Position numbers and translations under genes: made by a program. A model generated the notes under the pieces. The model had not been told where the DNA came from, did no database searches, and was given only the letters and a program-made list of their open reading frames with translations. Positions 17,460-26,314 of a stretch of 64,000 nucleotides of DNA are shown one piece after another (the first letter of the stretch is position 1; each line of letters begins with the position of its first letter). The DNA comes from Pseudomonas cichorii (GTDB lineage Bacteria > Pseudomonadota > Gammaproteobacteria > Pseudomonadales > Pseudomonadaceae). The stretch is from contig NZ_RBRE01000061.1 in NCBI RefSeq assembly GCF_003700275.1, forward strand, positions 1 through 64,000, written 5' to 3'.

Positions 17460-18769
17460 CGTCTTCTGTTAACACAAAAGCGCTAGGGGACTGTCTGCTC
17501 GGCCTTGGTCGTGGTCAAAGTCCGAAATATGTTGAGGGTGAATCCCCAGTCCGTGCGATCAATCAAAAATGCATTAGAAATGGAACAGTAGATGTCACTT
17601 ATTCACGAGCTCATGATCCATTGGGGTTTGTCAAAGAGTTTGCCCTTCTTCTGGATGGGGATGTCTGCATCAACAGTACCGGCACTGGCACTATAGGGAG
17701 AGTTGGGCTTTGGGCTCCGTTTCCAAGTGAAACGGATCGTTTTTTTGCCGATTCACATGTGACAATTGTTAGGCCGAACACCAAAGTTGTGAATTCGGCC
17801 TATTTGGCGGCTGTGCTACAAAGTCCGGCGGTCCAGACAGCCCTAGAAACATACTGCTTTACAGGGAGCACAAATCAGGTCGAGTTGAATAAAAACGCCT
17901 TGTCTGATCTGAAGCTATCTCTGCTTTCTCGTGATGAGCAGGAAATAGTGGCTGAGGTGATAGCGAGTATCGATCGTGTCGTCCAGAAAACCGATGCGCT
18001 CATCGTCAAGCTACAGCGTATCAAAATAGGACTGATGCAGGACCTTCTTACAAGGGGTATCGACGAACACGGCAACATCCGTTCTGAAGCTACCCACGCC
18101 TTCAAGGATTCCCCACTGGGACGGATTCCGGTGGAGTGGTCCTACAGCACATTCGGTGAGTTGTGGGCAGGGGGAGCGCAAAACGGCATATATAAGCCGC
18201 AATCCGCATATTCAGAAAGCGGGACTCCCATAATGCGCATAGACAGTTTTCGCAATGGCGATCTGATCAACTGTCAGGAATTTAGACGCGTTGAGCTCAC
18301 GCGGGCAGAGATACAATCGTTTGCTCTGAAATCTGGAGATATCGTTGTAAATAGGGTTAATAGCATTGAGTGGCTTGGTAAGACCGCGCTTGTGGGGGAT
18401 CTACGTGAGGCGACTGTTTTCGAATCGAACATGATGCGAATTTGTATTGATCATGAACAATTGATCCCAGAATTTGCCATTCTGATTTTGAGCAGTTCTC
18501 GTGTATACCGGCATTACTTAAGGTGCGCTAAGACGGCGGTAGCTCAAGCGAGCATAAACCAAGAAGATGTGCGATCGATCCCCATCGCTTGCCCGCCTCC
18601 TACCGAACAGGCGGAGCTTGTTAAGCGTGTCGCTACTTTGCGAGACCTAATCGATGGCGTCTCTTTGGCGGCTCAGAAGATCGTGCTTCTAAGAGCCGGA
18701 TTAATGCGCGACCTCCTCACCGGGGAACGCCGCCTCACCTCGCACCTCGCACAAGTCGCTGCACAATAA
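17456..18769 (+). CDS. hsdS: Type I restriction-modification specificity subunit HsdS
   Basis: 437 residues that decide the DNA target of the methyltransferase and nuclease. Two target-recognition domains are seen, about 1-160 and 215-370, each followed by a helical conserved region (for example IVAEVIASIDRVVQKTDALI and the C-terminal LRAGLMRDLLTGERRL). The frame is open upstream to 17306, but the ATG at 17456 overlaps the hsdM stop by four bases and gives the normal length. Base composition of the N-terminal recognition domain is visibly more AT-rich than hsdM and hsdR, in keeping with the exchange of recognition domains by recombination. The target sequence cannot be read from the protein alone. 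Confidence 0.9.
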   Translation: MTSSVNTKALGDCLLGLGRGQSPKYVEGESPVRAINQKCIRNGTVDVTYSRAHDPLGFVKEFALLLDGDVCINSTGTGTIGRVGLWAPFPSETDRFFADSHVTIVRPNTKVVNSAYLAAVLQSPAVQTALETYCFTGSTNQVELNKNALSDLKLSLLSRDEQEIVAEVIASIDRVVQKTDALIVKLQRIKIGLMQDLLTRGIDEHGNIRSEATHAFKDSPLGRIPVEWSYSTFGELWAGGAQNGIYKPQSAYSESGTPIMRIDSFRNGDLINCQEFRRVELTRAEIQSFALKSGDIVVNRVNSIEWLGKTALVGDLREATVFESNMMRICIDHEQLIPEFAILILSSSRVYRHYLRCAKTAVAQASINQEDVRSIPIACPPPTEQAELVKRVATLRDLIDGVSLAAQKIVLLRAGLMRDLLTGERRLTSHLAQVAAQ

Positions 18770-18782
18770 CAAGGACTCCCGT

Positions 18783-21700
18783 ATGGCCTACCAGGATAAG
18801 ACGCCCGCACACATCTGCATCGATGAACGCAACCACGTCGAGAAACCGCTGCTTGATCAATTGCAGGAACTGGGCTGGGAGGTCATGGATCTGGAGATGA
18901 AGCAGGAGCCGGGTCAGAGCTTTCGCGAAAATTTTACAGAGGTGGTGCTGGGGCCGGTAGTGCGCGAGCAGCTGAAGTTGATCAACCCCTGGCTGGAGGA
19001 CGACCAGGTGGAGGAAGTCGCTAGGCGTCTCACTGCTGGCTTCCCCGGCAACAACCTGCTGGAAAACAATCGCCATGCGCTAAGCCTGCTGCTGGAAAAC
19101 ACAAGTGTGGCGGAGAACCGCCAGACTGGCGAAAAGAGTCCGACCGTGCGCTACATCGACTTTGCGACCCTGTCCAACAACCGCTTTATTGCCATCTGCC
19201 AGTTCAAGGTGCGCATTCTCGGTACCGAACACCATATTGTGCCGGACATCGTGCTGTTCCTGAACGGCTTGCCGGTGGTGGTGATCGAATGCAAGTCCCC
19301 AAAGGTGAAGGAACCGATTCCTGAAGCCATCGACCAGATGCTGCGTTATAGCGAACAGCGCGGAGCAAAGGGTGAGGGCAGCGCGCCATTGTTCTACTTC
19401 AATCAGTTCGTGGTGGCCACCTGCCGCAACCAGGCTAAGTTCGGCACCATCACCACCCACATTGAAAAGCACTTCTACCGTTGGTCAGACCCCTGGCCGC
19501 GCACGGTGGAAGACCTCGCCCACGGCGGTAGCAGCCCCAACGACCAGCAGCGTCTAGTGGCGGGGATGCTAGACCGGCAGAACCTACTGGACATCATCCG
19601 TACCTTCACCATTTTCTCGGAATCGGACAAGGGCGAGCTGATCAAGGTTGTCGGGCGTTACCAGCAGTTCCGCGCCGTGAAGCTGGCGGTCCAGCGTCTG
19701 CTGAGCGGCAAGACCCCGAGGGCGCGCAGCGGTATCGTCTGGCACACCCAGGGCTCCGGTAAGTCGCTGACCATGATGTTTATGGTGCGCGAGATGTACC
19801 GCCACGCCCAGCTCTCAAAATGGAAGGTAGTGTTCGTTACCGATCGCACGCAACTGGAGCAGCAACTCGGAGATACAGGCGGCAGTATCGGCTTTACAGT
19901 AAAGGTGGCGGACAGCATCGCCAAACTGAAGGGCCTGTTGCGAAGTGACTCCTCCGACCTGGTGATGGCGATGATCCACAAGTTCCGCGAGGCGGATTTG
20001 TCGGAAACCTTCCCGGAGTTGAACAGCAGCGCGAACATCCTGGTAATGACCGATGAGGCGCACCGCTCGCAATACTCTTTGCTCGGCGCGAATCTGGACA
20101 GGGCTATCCCCAACTCAGCGCGCATTGGCTACACCGGTACACCCATCGACAAGACCGAAACGGTGTTCGGTGACTATATCGACAAGTACACCATGCGCCA
20201 GGCCATTGAGGACGGCGTAACGCTGGAGATCGTCTACGAAGGCCGCACCCACAACGCTGAGTTGGCGGACCAGGCTAGCATGGACAGCGTATTCGCCGAC
20301 GTGTTCAGTGAATACAACTTGGAGCAGCGGCTGGATATCCTTGGTTACGGATCCCGCGACGCCTATCTAGAGGCGAAGTCCACCATCGTGGCCAAGGCCA
20401 CGGATATGGTGGAGCACTATCTGGAACACGTGTTTCCCAACGGATTCAAGGCCCAGGTGGTGGCCACCTCGCGTGAGGCTGCGGTGCGCTACAAGGACGC
20501 GCTCGATGCAGCTTTGGCGGCGACCCTCGAGAAGTTGGAGCAGGCCAATCCGCTTAACCTCGACCTAGAACTGTTGAAAAAGCTCAAGACTGACGTGGTG
20601 ATCTCCGGTAGCCACAACGACCTGCCCCACATCAAGGCCTACAGCGACAGTTCCCGACACCAGCGCACCATCAAGAGCTTCAAGTTGCCCTTCGACGGCA
20701 ACGACGAGGGTGTGACCGGCGATATCGGTATCGTGATCGTCAATAACATGTTGCTGACTGGCTTCGATGCGCCCATCGAGCAAGTGATGTACCTGGACAA
20801 GGTGATTGTTGCCCATAACCTGCTGCAGGCCATCGCCCGAGTGAACCGGGTAGGCGGAGCAGCCAAGGAGAAGGGTTTTATCGTCGATTATGTGGGTATC
20901 GGCCATCACCTCAAGAAGGCCATCGACAACTATGACGAACGCGAGCAGAAGGAAGTGCTCGACTGTCTGAGCTTCCCCGAGGACGAATTGCGCGCTTTGC
21001 AGGCCGACTACAAAGCCACCATGGATCTGCTGGAAAAGTACGGTCTGACCGACTTCAACGACCACGATGCCTTCTTTGACCTGTTCTACGACGAGGATGT
21101 GCGCTTTGAATTCATGCTGGCCTACAAGAAACTGACCCGCAGCCTCGACTTGGTTTTTCCTGCCAAGGAGGCGCTTGGGTACCTAAAAGCTTACAACGCG
21201 CTGACCGAGATCAATGTGCTGGCCGGCCGCCACCTGAACGACCAGCGTCTGAGTATGAAGGGAATTCCGCCCAAGTTGCGGGCGATCACTGATGAATATC
21301 TGGCCTCGAAAGGCATTGAACAGAAGGTCAAGCCGATTTCGATCCTCGACGAGGACTTCGAGAGCCAGGTTGGTAAACGTAAGCGCACCAAAACCAAGGC
21401 CGCCGAGGTGGAGCACGCCATCCGCCACCATCTGGACATAGAGCTGGATGACGACCCGGAGCTGCAGGCTTCTTTTTCCGCCGCGCTCGCGGAGACCCTG
21501 CAAGAATTCGCCAACAATTGGCAGAAGATTTACGAAGAGCTGGAGAAACTGCGCAAACGAATCATCGAAGCTGCCAACGAGCCGACCTATGGCCTGCACA
21601 AGAAAAAGCAGATGCCGTTCTTCCGCATGCTTCAGGCCGAGCTGGGTAATGCCATGGACCAACACCCAGGCTACGCAGGAAAACCCGATGAGAGTATCGC

Positions 21701-21935
21701 CGTGCTGATTGACCTGACCCAACAGATCTACTTAGTGATTGAACGTGAGTTGAAACTGGCAAGTTTCTGGGAAAGTGTTCCGGCGCGTAACAAGCTGAAG
21801 GCGGAGATTCAGCAGATTCTGCTCTCGGAGTCCTTTGCTTCGTTGCCAGGGGTAGTCTCCCTTCGTCATCAGATCATCTCGCGCGTGATGGAAATCGCCG
21901 AGAAGAACAATGACCGGATTCTCTACGCGAGTTGA
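18783..21935 (+). CDS. hsdR: Type I restriction endonuclease subunit HsdR
   Basis: 1050 residues, normal for HsdR. The N-terminal nuclease domain shows PDIVLFLNG with Asp155 and VIECK with Glu169/Lys171, a PD-(D/E)xK site. The SF2 translocase motor follows: TQGSGKS at about 320-326 (Walker A), VTDRTQLEQQL (motif Ia region), DEAH at about 424-427 (motif II), GYTGTP (motif III) and QAIARVNR (motif VI). The C-terminal 300 residues are the helical domain that docks on the methyltransferase. It starts 13 bases after hsdS with an AAGGA element upstream. All catalytic motifs appear intact, so the system should cut unmodified DNA after ATP-driven translocation. Confidence 0.95.
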   Translation: MAYQDKTPAHICIDERNHVEKPLLDQLQELGWEVMDLEMKQEPGQSFRENFTEVVLGPVVREQLKLINPWLEDDQVEEVARRLTAGFPGNNLLENNRHALSLLLENTSVAENRQTGEKSPTVRYIDFATLSNNRFIAICQFKVRILGTEHHIVPDIVLFLNGLPVVVIECKSPKVKEPIPEAIDQMLRYSEQRGAKGEGSAPLFYFNQFVVATCRNQAKFGTITTHIEKHFYRWSDPWPRTVEDLAHGGSSPNDQQRLVAGMLDRQNLLDIIRTFTIFSESDKGELIKVVGRYQQFRAVKLAVQRLLSGKTPRARSGIVWHTQGSGKSLTMMFMVREMYRHAQLSKWKVVFVTDRTQLEQQLGDTGGSIGFTVKVADSIAKLKGLLRSDSSDLVMAMIHKFREADLSETFPELNSSANILVMTDEAHRSQYSLLGANLDRAIPNSARIGYTGTPIDKTETVFGDYIDKYTMRQAIEDGVTLEIVYEGRTHNAELADQASMDSVFADVFSEYNLEQRLDILGYGSRDAYLEAKSTIVAKATDMVEHYLEHVFPNGFKAQVVATSREAAVRYKDALDAALAATLEKLEQANPLNLDLELLKKLKTDVVISGSHNDLPHIKAYSDSSRHQRTIKSFKLPFDGNDEGVTGDIGIVIVNNMLLTGFDAPIEQVMYLDKVIVAHNLLQAIARVNRVGGAAKEKGFIVDYVGIGHHLKKAIDNYDEREQKEVLDCLSFPEDELRALQADYKATMDLLEKYGLTDFNDHDAFFDLFYDEDVRFEFMLAYKKLTRSLDLVFPAKEALGYLKAYNALTEINVLAGRHLNDQRLSMKGIPPKLRAITDEYLASKGIEQKVKPISILDEDFESQVGKRKRTKTKAAEVEHAIRHHLDIELDDDPELQASFSAALAETLQEFANNWQKIYEELEKLRKRIIEAANEPTYGLHKKKQMPFFRMLQAELGNAMDQHPGYAGKPDESIAVLIDLTQQIYLVIERELKLASFWESVPARNKLKAEIQQILLSESFASLPGVVSLRHQIISRVMEIAEKNNDRILYAS

Positions 21936-21936
21936 T

Positions 21937-22611
21937 ATGGAACTGGCCTATAAAGTTGTCTACTCGAAGCGCAAGAGCCTAACCATCTCGGTCGAGCGTG
22001 ACCGCTCTATTGTGGTAAAAGCGCCGGAAGGGACAACGCTAGAAAAGATCCATCAGATCGTGGAGTCGCGCAAGTTGTGGCTCTACGAAAAGACCCGCCA
22101 TGCGCAGAAATACAGCCCGCTGCCAGATCCGCCGGGAAAGGAGCTGGTGTCCGGAGAGTCCCTGCCCTATCTGGGGCGGCAATACCGAATTGAGCTGGTG
22201 GCAGGAGCTGGTGGCATTCGCTTCGAGCAGAAATTTTTGGTGCCGCAAGCGCTGGCGGGAAAATCTGCGGCATTCCGAAAATGGTTCGTGGCGCGCGCCG
22301 AGGAAAAAATACTGCCGCGCGTGAAGATATATGCCAACAATCTCGGTGTCACCTACAAGGAAGCCAAAATCGGGGACGGCAAGTACCGCTGGGGCTCATG
22401 TACACCGAACGACAACGTGATCTTCAACTGGCGCTTGATCAAAGCTCCTATGTTCGTGATCGACTATATAGTCGTACATGAGCTGGCCCACCTTATCGAA
22501 CCTAACCACACGCCCCGTTTTTGGAACATCGTAAACGCTCAGGCGCCAACAATGGAGAAAGCCAAGGCGTGGCTACAGAAGCATGGCGCACTGCTGGAGC
22601 AGGATATTTGA
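21937..22611 (+). CDS. YgjP/DUF45-type zinc metallopeptidase-like protein
   Basis: 224 residues of the YgjP (DUF45, WLM-like) family. The signature RWGSC is at 151-155 and the zinc-binding HELAH at 181-185, with His191 as the third ligand in the usual EPNHTPRFW context. The ATG at 21937 lies one base after the hsdR stop; an in-frame ATG at 21910 inside hsdR is the alternative. Genes of this family often ride in type I restriction operons and in other islands. Whether it is a peptidase, a nucleotide hydrolase (as reported for E. coli YgjP) or an assembly factor for the complex cannot be told from sequence. Confidence 0.85.
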   Translation: MELAYKVVYSKRKSLTISVERDRSIVVKAPEGTTLEKIHQIVESRKLWLYEKTRHAQKYSPLPDPPGKELVSGESLPYLGRQYRIELVAGAGGIRFEQKFLVPQALAGKSAAFRKWFVARAEEKILPRVKIYANNLGVTYKEAKIGDGKYRWGSCTPNDNVIFNWRLIKAPMFVIDYIVVHELAHLIEPNHTPRFWNIVNAQAPTMEKAKAWLQKHGALLEQDI

Positions 22612-22908
22612 TATTGCCGCGGCGGTCGGTGGGTTGGCCACTCGTTTATGATCTTTCCCTACTCGCTTCCAGATCAATACGGCAGTGAGTTGGTAGTAGT
22701 ACCGGGTGGCATCTGAGTGATTTTTAAGATGTTGAGTCAAAAACCAGCGAAGGTGCTTGGGCTGCCATGTCCAGGGATTGTCTCGTTGCCATCGCTGTTG
22801 GATGGCTGCTTGCATGATTCGGGCTTGCCGTAAGTGTCGTTGCTGCGTGGCCTTCGAGCCACTCAGTACACCGCTCAGGAACAGTGCCATATCGAAGGGC
22901 TTGGTCAC
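22573..22908 (-). CDS. Small protein coupled to the upstream recombinase
   Basis: 111 residues, rich in W, Q, R and H, with a helical pattern and no recognised family. It starts with GTG overlapping the stop of the recombinase gene as GTGA, so the two are translationally coupled. Its own end overlaps the convergent metallopeptidase gene by 39 bases. Such position-linked small genes often act with the recombinase, for example as a directionality or accessory factor; that is inference. The segment WQPKHLRWFLTQHL resembles a core-binding type helix and may contact DNA. Confidence 0.6.
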   Translation of the reverse strand: MTKPFDMALFLSGVLSGSKATQQRHLRQARIMQAAIQQRWQRDNPWTWQPKHLRWFLTQHLKNHSDATRYYYQLTAVLIWKRVGKDHKRVANPPTAAAISNILLQQCAMLL

Positions 22909-23894
22909 GCTCGGCCTCCAATGTAGGCCGAAACCACATCGAGGCGGTGATGACCGAGCTCAAGGCTGATTTGCTGACGCGCCTGTCGATCTAGTTCGCG
23001 GTCAATGCGATAGCAGTGACCACCATTGACCGGTGCGGCGTGGCCAGTGAGCTGCTCGTAACGCTCGCAGGCGTAGGCTGCTCGCAGTTCATGAAAGCCC
23101 TTCAGCTCTTGTTCATGCAGCACTTCGCGGGCGGGGAGTACGGTCTGTTGCAGGAACGCAGCGTAGCTTTCGTCGCGGGCCAGCAAGTTGCGGCTGCCGG
23201 TTGGCGACGCATGACGAGCCAACTGCAGCGCCGCCTTCACCTCTTCATTCGCCACGACCCATCGCGGCGCTGACGCGCCTGAGCGGTCGCCTTTGGTGCC
23301 GTCCTGGATGTTGATGCGGCCGAGGCGCTCGGCTTCGCGTTGCAAGCGTGGCAGGTCAGCCAGAATCGCCTCGCGCAGGCGCATACCGGTTTCTCGAGCC
23401 AAACGGACAATCGCCGCCACCCGCTCATGTTGCCGTTCGCCAAGCACCTCAAGCACTCGCCGCACTTGTTGGCGGTCTTGGCCATCCGGCGCGCGGGTGC
23501 GTACGCTCGAGCGCAGCAGTCCTAACGCCTGGCTCGGACTGGCGATCCTCACGTCCTGATCACCGCGCAGCGCAGCGAGGGTGCGGTTGACGCTGCTCAG
23601 GCGGTTCTGCGCGGTAGCGATGCAGAGTTCACCTTGCTGGATCTGCTGGCGCAGGTAAGCGGCGTAGTCTTGCAGCGTCCGTCGATCGATCTGACGTGCA
23701 TCGTTGTAACCGGGGCCTCCCTCGGACCGACACCAACGCACGAACGCTTGCCAGCGATCGCTATGCGCTTTGACCGTGGCGAAGTGGCCACCGGCAAACA
23801 AATCCTTTAGCGCTTGCGGGCCGGCATAACTAAGCTGGCGGCCGTAGCCAAAGTTGCGACCATCACGCCGACCGACCAGAGCCATCGTCATCAC
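22905..23894 (-). CDS. Tyrosine recombinase with integrase domain, second of the island
   Basis: 329 residues. The N-terminal 120 look like a core-binding SAM-like domain; the C-terminal half carries the tyrosine-recombinase residues Arg172 (TGMRLRE), Lys201 (DGTKGDR), His268 and Arg271 (HELR), His315 (LELGHHR) and Tyr324 (SAYIGG). This is the integrase type seen in integrative elements of proteobacteria, different from the P4-type enzyme next to ssrA. Its start overlaps the end of the upstream small gene by about 30 bases and its end overlaps the downstream gene by four. It may move a sub-element or be a relic of an older insertion. All catalytic residues seem present. Confidence 0.8.
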   Translation of the reverse strand: MMTMALVGRRDGRNFGYGRQLSYAGPQALKDLFAGGHFATVKAHSDRWQAFVRWCRSEGGPGYNDARQIDRRTLQDYAAYLRQQIQQGELCIATAQNRLSSVNRTLAALRGDQDVRIASPSQALGLLRSSVRTRAPDGQDRQQVRRVLEVLGERQHERVAAIVRLARETGMRLREAILADLPRLQREAERLGRINIQDGTKGDRSGASAPRWVVANEEVKAALQLARHASPTGSRNLLARDESYAAFLQQTVLPAREVLHEQELKGFHELRAAYACERYEQLTGHAAPVNGGHCYRIDRELDRQARQQISLELGHHRLDVVSAYIGGRA

Positions 23895-24222
23895 CGTTTT
23901 CGTTTGTTTGCAGAAAGAGCAGCAGGGCTTTCCAGTGAGGGCTGAGCCTGTCCACCTGCTGCCATTGTGTCGGACGGATCAGGAGGGTGTTCTCGTGGTG
24001 TTGCAGCAGCGCCCCTTCCTCACGCAGTTGCTCGATCAGCAGGGCGAGATTGGCAGGGTCTAGAGGTGGTGTGGCGACAGCGGCGACAGTGGCGACAACC
24101 GGCGTCGTTTCTGGCCTAGCGCGTGGCGACAGGGTGGCGACAGAGACGGCGACACGCCGCGATTCTGGCTGTGGTTGATGTTGCGCCTGGTAGCGGCGCA
24201 CCGCGTCATTGAGGCGGAACAT
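23863..24222 (-). CDS. Small accessory protein between DUF3987 gene and recombinase
   Basis: 119 residues when started at the ATG at 24222, which has GAGG six bases upstream; a start at 24246 is also open. Residues 30-65 are a Pro/Ala/Thr/Val linker and the C-terminal 55 (LALLIEQLREEGALLQHH, then HWKALLLFLQ) form a helical domain. No family is recognised with certainty. It overlaps the gene before it by 17 bases and the recombinase after it by 32, so it belongs to one mobile-element operon. It may be a DNA-binding or replication accessory protein; no function is claimed. Confidence 0.6.
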   Translation of the reverse strand: MFRLNDAVRRYQAQHQPQPESRRVAVSVATLSPRARPETTPVVATVAAVATPPLDPANLALLIEQLREEGALLQHHENTLLIRPTQWQQVDRLSPHWKALLLFLQTNENGDDDGSGRSA

Positions 24223-25606
24223 GGCGGACCTCGAAGGTTCTTCCATCGCGACTGCTCAACCAGCGATGAGTGATCAGTACGACCAATAAAGAGGCGGTAT
24301 GGTCAGCGCTCTTGCGGGCAAAACGAGGGCCGTTGCGATTGATGTCACGGATGCTGAAGTGGGTCCAACCTTTCTGTACCAGCCAGCGCAGCAGCCGATC
24401 CGCCTCTTCGTATCGCCTATTGACTGGCTCCTGTTCGGTCAGGCGCTGAATCTCGGCCAGGTAGTAATCCATCAACGTGGAGGCGCGCTGGATGTGTGCT
24501 TCGTCCAACGCACTGGCCTCTTCAACCATGGCCAGCACGCCCGCGATACGCAGTACGTTTGCCGCCGCCTTGCTCGCGACAGGCTGGACGCCGGCCAGCT
24601 CGCCGAACTCGCCAGACTGGCACTCGATGGTGTCGTGAATATCAATCCAGGCTCGGCGGGCACGGGACGTCAGCTCCAGCGCGGCAGGATTGAGTGAGCC
24701 ATCCTTGTGGAGTGACCAGGGCTTTTGCAGTAGGGCGGTGATTCGTTGTTGGTAGCGCTGGACTTTGGCATCTCGGGTCAGGTCGATTGCCTTGTAGAGA
24801 CGCTGGCCGGCCAGGCGCTCGGGCCAACTGATCAGGCAGCGGCCGAGGATGCCTTGGCCATTGATCACCGGGTCTTTGAACAGCTGGTTGGCCAGGTAGG
24901 GCTGCAGCATCAGATGCAGGCTGAGGCGGCGGTCATAGGCGCGCAGGCTTTCTCCGGCCATAGAGCGGGTCCGGTCGATAGGGCTGCCATCCCACAGTGT
25001 CGACAAGGTGGTGATCGCCTTGAGCAGATTCTCTTTGCTCATGGTGCTGCTGCCCAAGAACTGTCCACCTTCATCATTGAACAAGCCCATGCTGGGCAAG
25101 CCATGGCACAGACTTTTGACTAGGGCCTCAATGGTGGGCTCGGCAATGATCAGTCTCGGCGGTACCGGCTCGGATAGTTCACCGCCTTCCGTCTCCGCGT
25201 GCTTCTTTGAGGTTTTGGGTTTGGCCATGATGCTGGTAGCGGCGCGATAAGCTTTGAGCTTTTCCGCATACAGGGTCCACTGTTGCCGCTCCCAGTCGCG
25301 CGCCGCCCTTAATGCCAGGTGATCCACCGCGCTTTTGCGATCCCCCGAGGACGCCACCGTCAGTAGGTAGAGGGACAGCGGATAGGTTCGGCCATCGAGT
25401 TGGACATTGGCATGCCCCTGACTCACCAGAGCAGCGCTGGCCAACACTGATTGTGCAGCCATGGCGCAGGGCACGCCGATCACCTCTGCCAGTCGCTCGA
25501 CCGCAGGGCCCAACAGATCCCCGAGTGCTTCGACCGGGTAGGGCAGTGGCGCCTGCTGGTATTCCAGCAATGGTTGTGGGGGCTCGAACGCTTCACACAG
25601 TTGCAT
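24206..25606 (-). CDS. DUF3987/YfjI-type protein, primase-helicase-like
   Basis: 466 residues from the ATG at 25606, which has AGGAG six to seven bases upstream; the frame runs open to 25645. The protein matches the DUF3987 (YfjI) type found in prophages and P4-like islands. SSGDRKS near residue 87 is a degenerate Walker A loop, and FNDEGGQFLG near 180 takes the position of a Walker B-like segment. These proteins are thought to serve element replication, being related to primase-helicase motors. The C-terminal 90 residues look like a winged-helix DNA-binding domain. It heads the operon that runs through the small accessory gene into the recombinase and its partner. Confidence 0.75.
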   Translation of the reverse strand: MQLCEAFEPPQPLLEYQQAPLPYPVEALGDLLGPAVERLAEVIGVPCAMAAQSVLASAALVSQGHANVQLDGRTYPLSLYLLTVASSGDRKSAVDHLALRAARDWERQQWTLYAEKLKAYRAATSIMAKPKTSKKHAETEGGELSEPVPPRLIIAEPTIEALVKSLCHGLPSMGLFNDEGGQFLGSSTMSKENLLKAITTLSTLWDGSPIDRTRSMAGESLRAYDRRLSLHLMLQPYLANQLFKDPVINGQGILGRCLISWPERLAGQRLYKAIDLTRDAKVQRYQQRITALLQKPWSLHKDGSLNPAALELTSRARRAWIDIHDTIECQSGEFGELAGVQPVASKAAANVLRIAGVLAMVEEASALDEAHIQRASTLMDYYLAEIQRLTEQEPVNRRYEEADRLLRWLVQKGWTHFSIRDINRNGPRFARKSADHTASLLVVLITHRWLSSRDGRTFEVRHVPPQ

Positions 25607-25874
25607 CGCCATTCTCCTGAGATGATCGACTTCGTCCTCACTCATCCCGCCACGGTTGCTGAGTGTTATCAGGGATCAAGGTCCCTGCGACCTGTGAGGT
25701 TTGTCCACTGACGCGGGACTGGCGGCTCCTTACGACCGGGAGCTTGGGCATCTCATGATCTGGCCTCCTGAACACTTCCGCAGAAGTGGGCGGGTGGAAG
25801 CTGCGCTGGCTGACGAGACCGGCGCCGCGAGATCCTGAGTCGGGTGAAGGCAGCGAGGTGATGACCGGGGCATG

Positions 25875-25891
25875 CCTGACTGTCAGTCAGG
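25875..25891. promoter_or_regulatory. Perfect 8-1-8 palindrome, candidate operator
   Basis: CCTGACTG, one central T, then CAGTCAGG. It lies about 270 bases upstream of the DUF3987 gene start, inside the island control region. The symmetry is exact and suits binding of a dimeric repressor or excisionase. No direct evidence of the binding protein. Confidence 0.4.
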
Positions 25892-26028
25892 TGCAGTCCA
25901 TTTCTTGGGCTGCGGCACCATCATCGGCATCGCTGCGGTGAGTGAGCATTCGGTGTTTGTCACGCCGATTGTCACGAGGGGGAAAGCCGCCAAGCCCCAT
26001 GCGAGCAGGGCTGCAGCAGTGTGAAATG

Positions 26029-26060
26029 CGCCCGTCTCTTTAGGGGCAAAGAGACGGGCG
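26029..26060. repeat. Perfect 13-bp stem hairpin in the island control region
   Basis: Arms CGCCCGTCTCTTT and AAAGAGACGGGCG with a six-base loop. There is no T-run on either strand, so it is not a plain terminator. It may be an RNA control hairpin, a recombinase arm site or part of an origin. Confidence 0.6.
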
Positions 26061-26314
26061 AAAGGTTGGCGCAAGAAATGGCCAAGCAGATAAGTTGCTG
26101 CAGAGCAGCCAGGAGGGGGGCATGAGTTGCCGCAGTGGGCATTCTGGAAGAAGTGGCATCCATCACATCGCTGTGACCGTGCGAGCCGCCGGACGCTAAT
26201 CGCACTTGGGGGAGAACCACCACGGTGTGGCGTAGCCTCAAAGGTTCTGGCTACCTGGGTGCTGTCGAGGACAGCTCTGGTACGGTTCTGGTTTAGCGCT
26301 CGTTCTGCTCGCGG

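Larger units (their letters stand above)
25607..26314. other. Regulatory stretch upstream of the DUF3987 gene
   Basis: About 700 bases without a secure gene. It holds two strong inverted repeats (25875-25891 and 26029-26060). On the minus strand an open frame ending at 25883 is protein-like near its end (AAALLAWGLAAFPLVTIGV) and might be a short leader or Ash-like peptide, but no good start was found. No AlpA-type regulator, often present at this place in P4-like islands, is seen. Confidence 0.4.
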
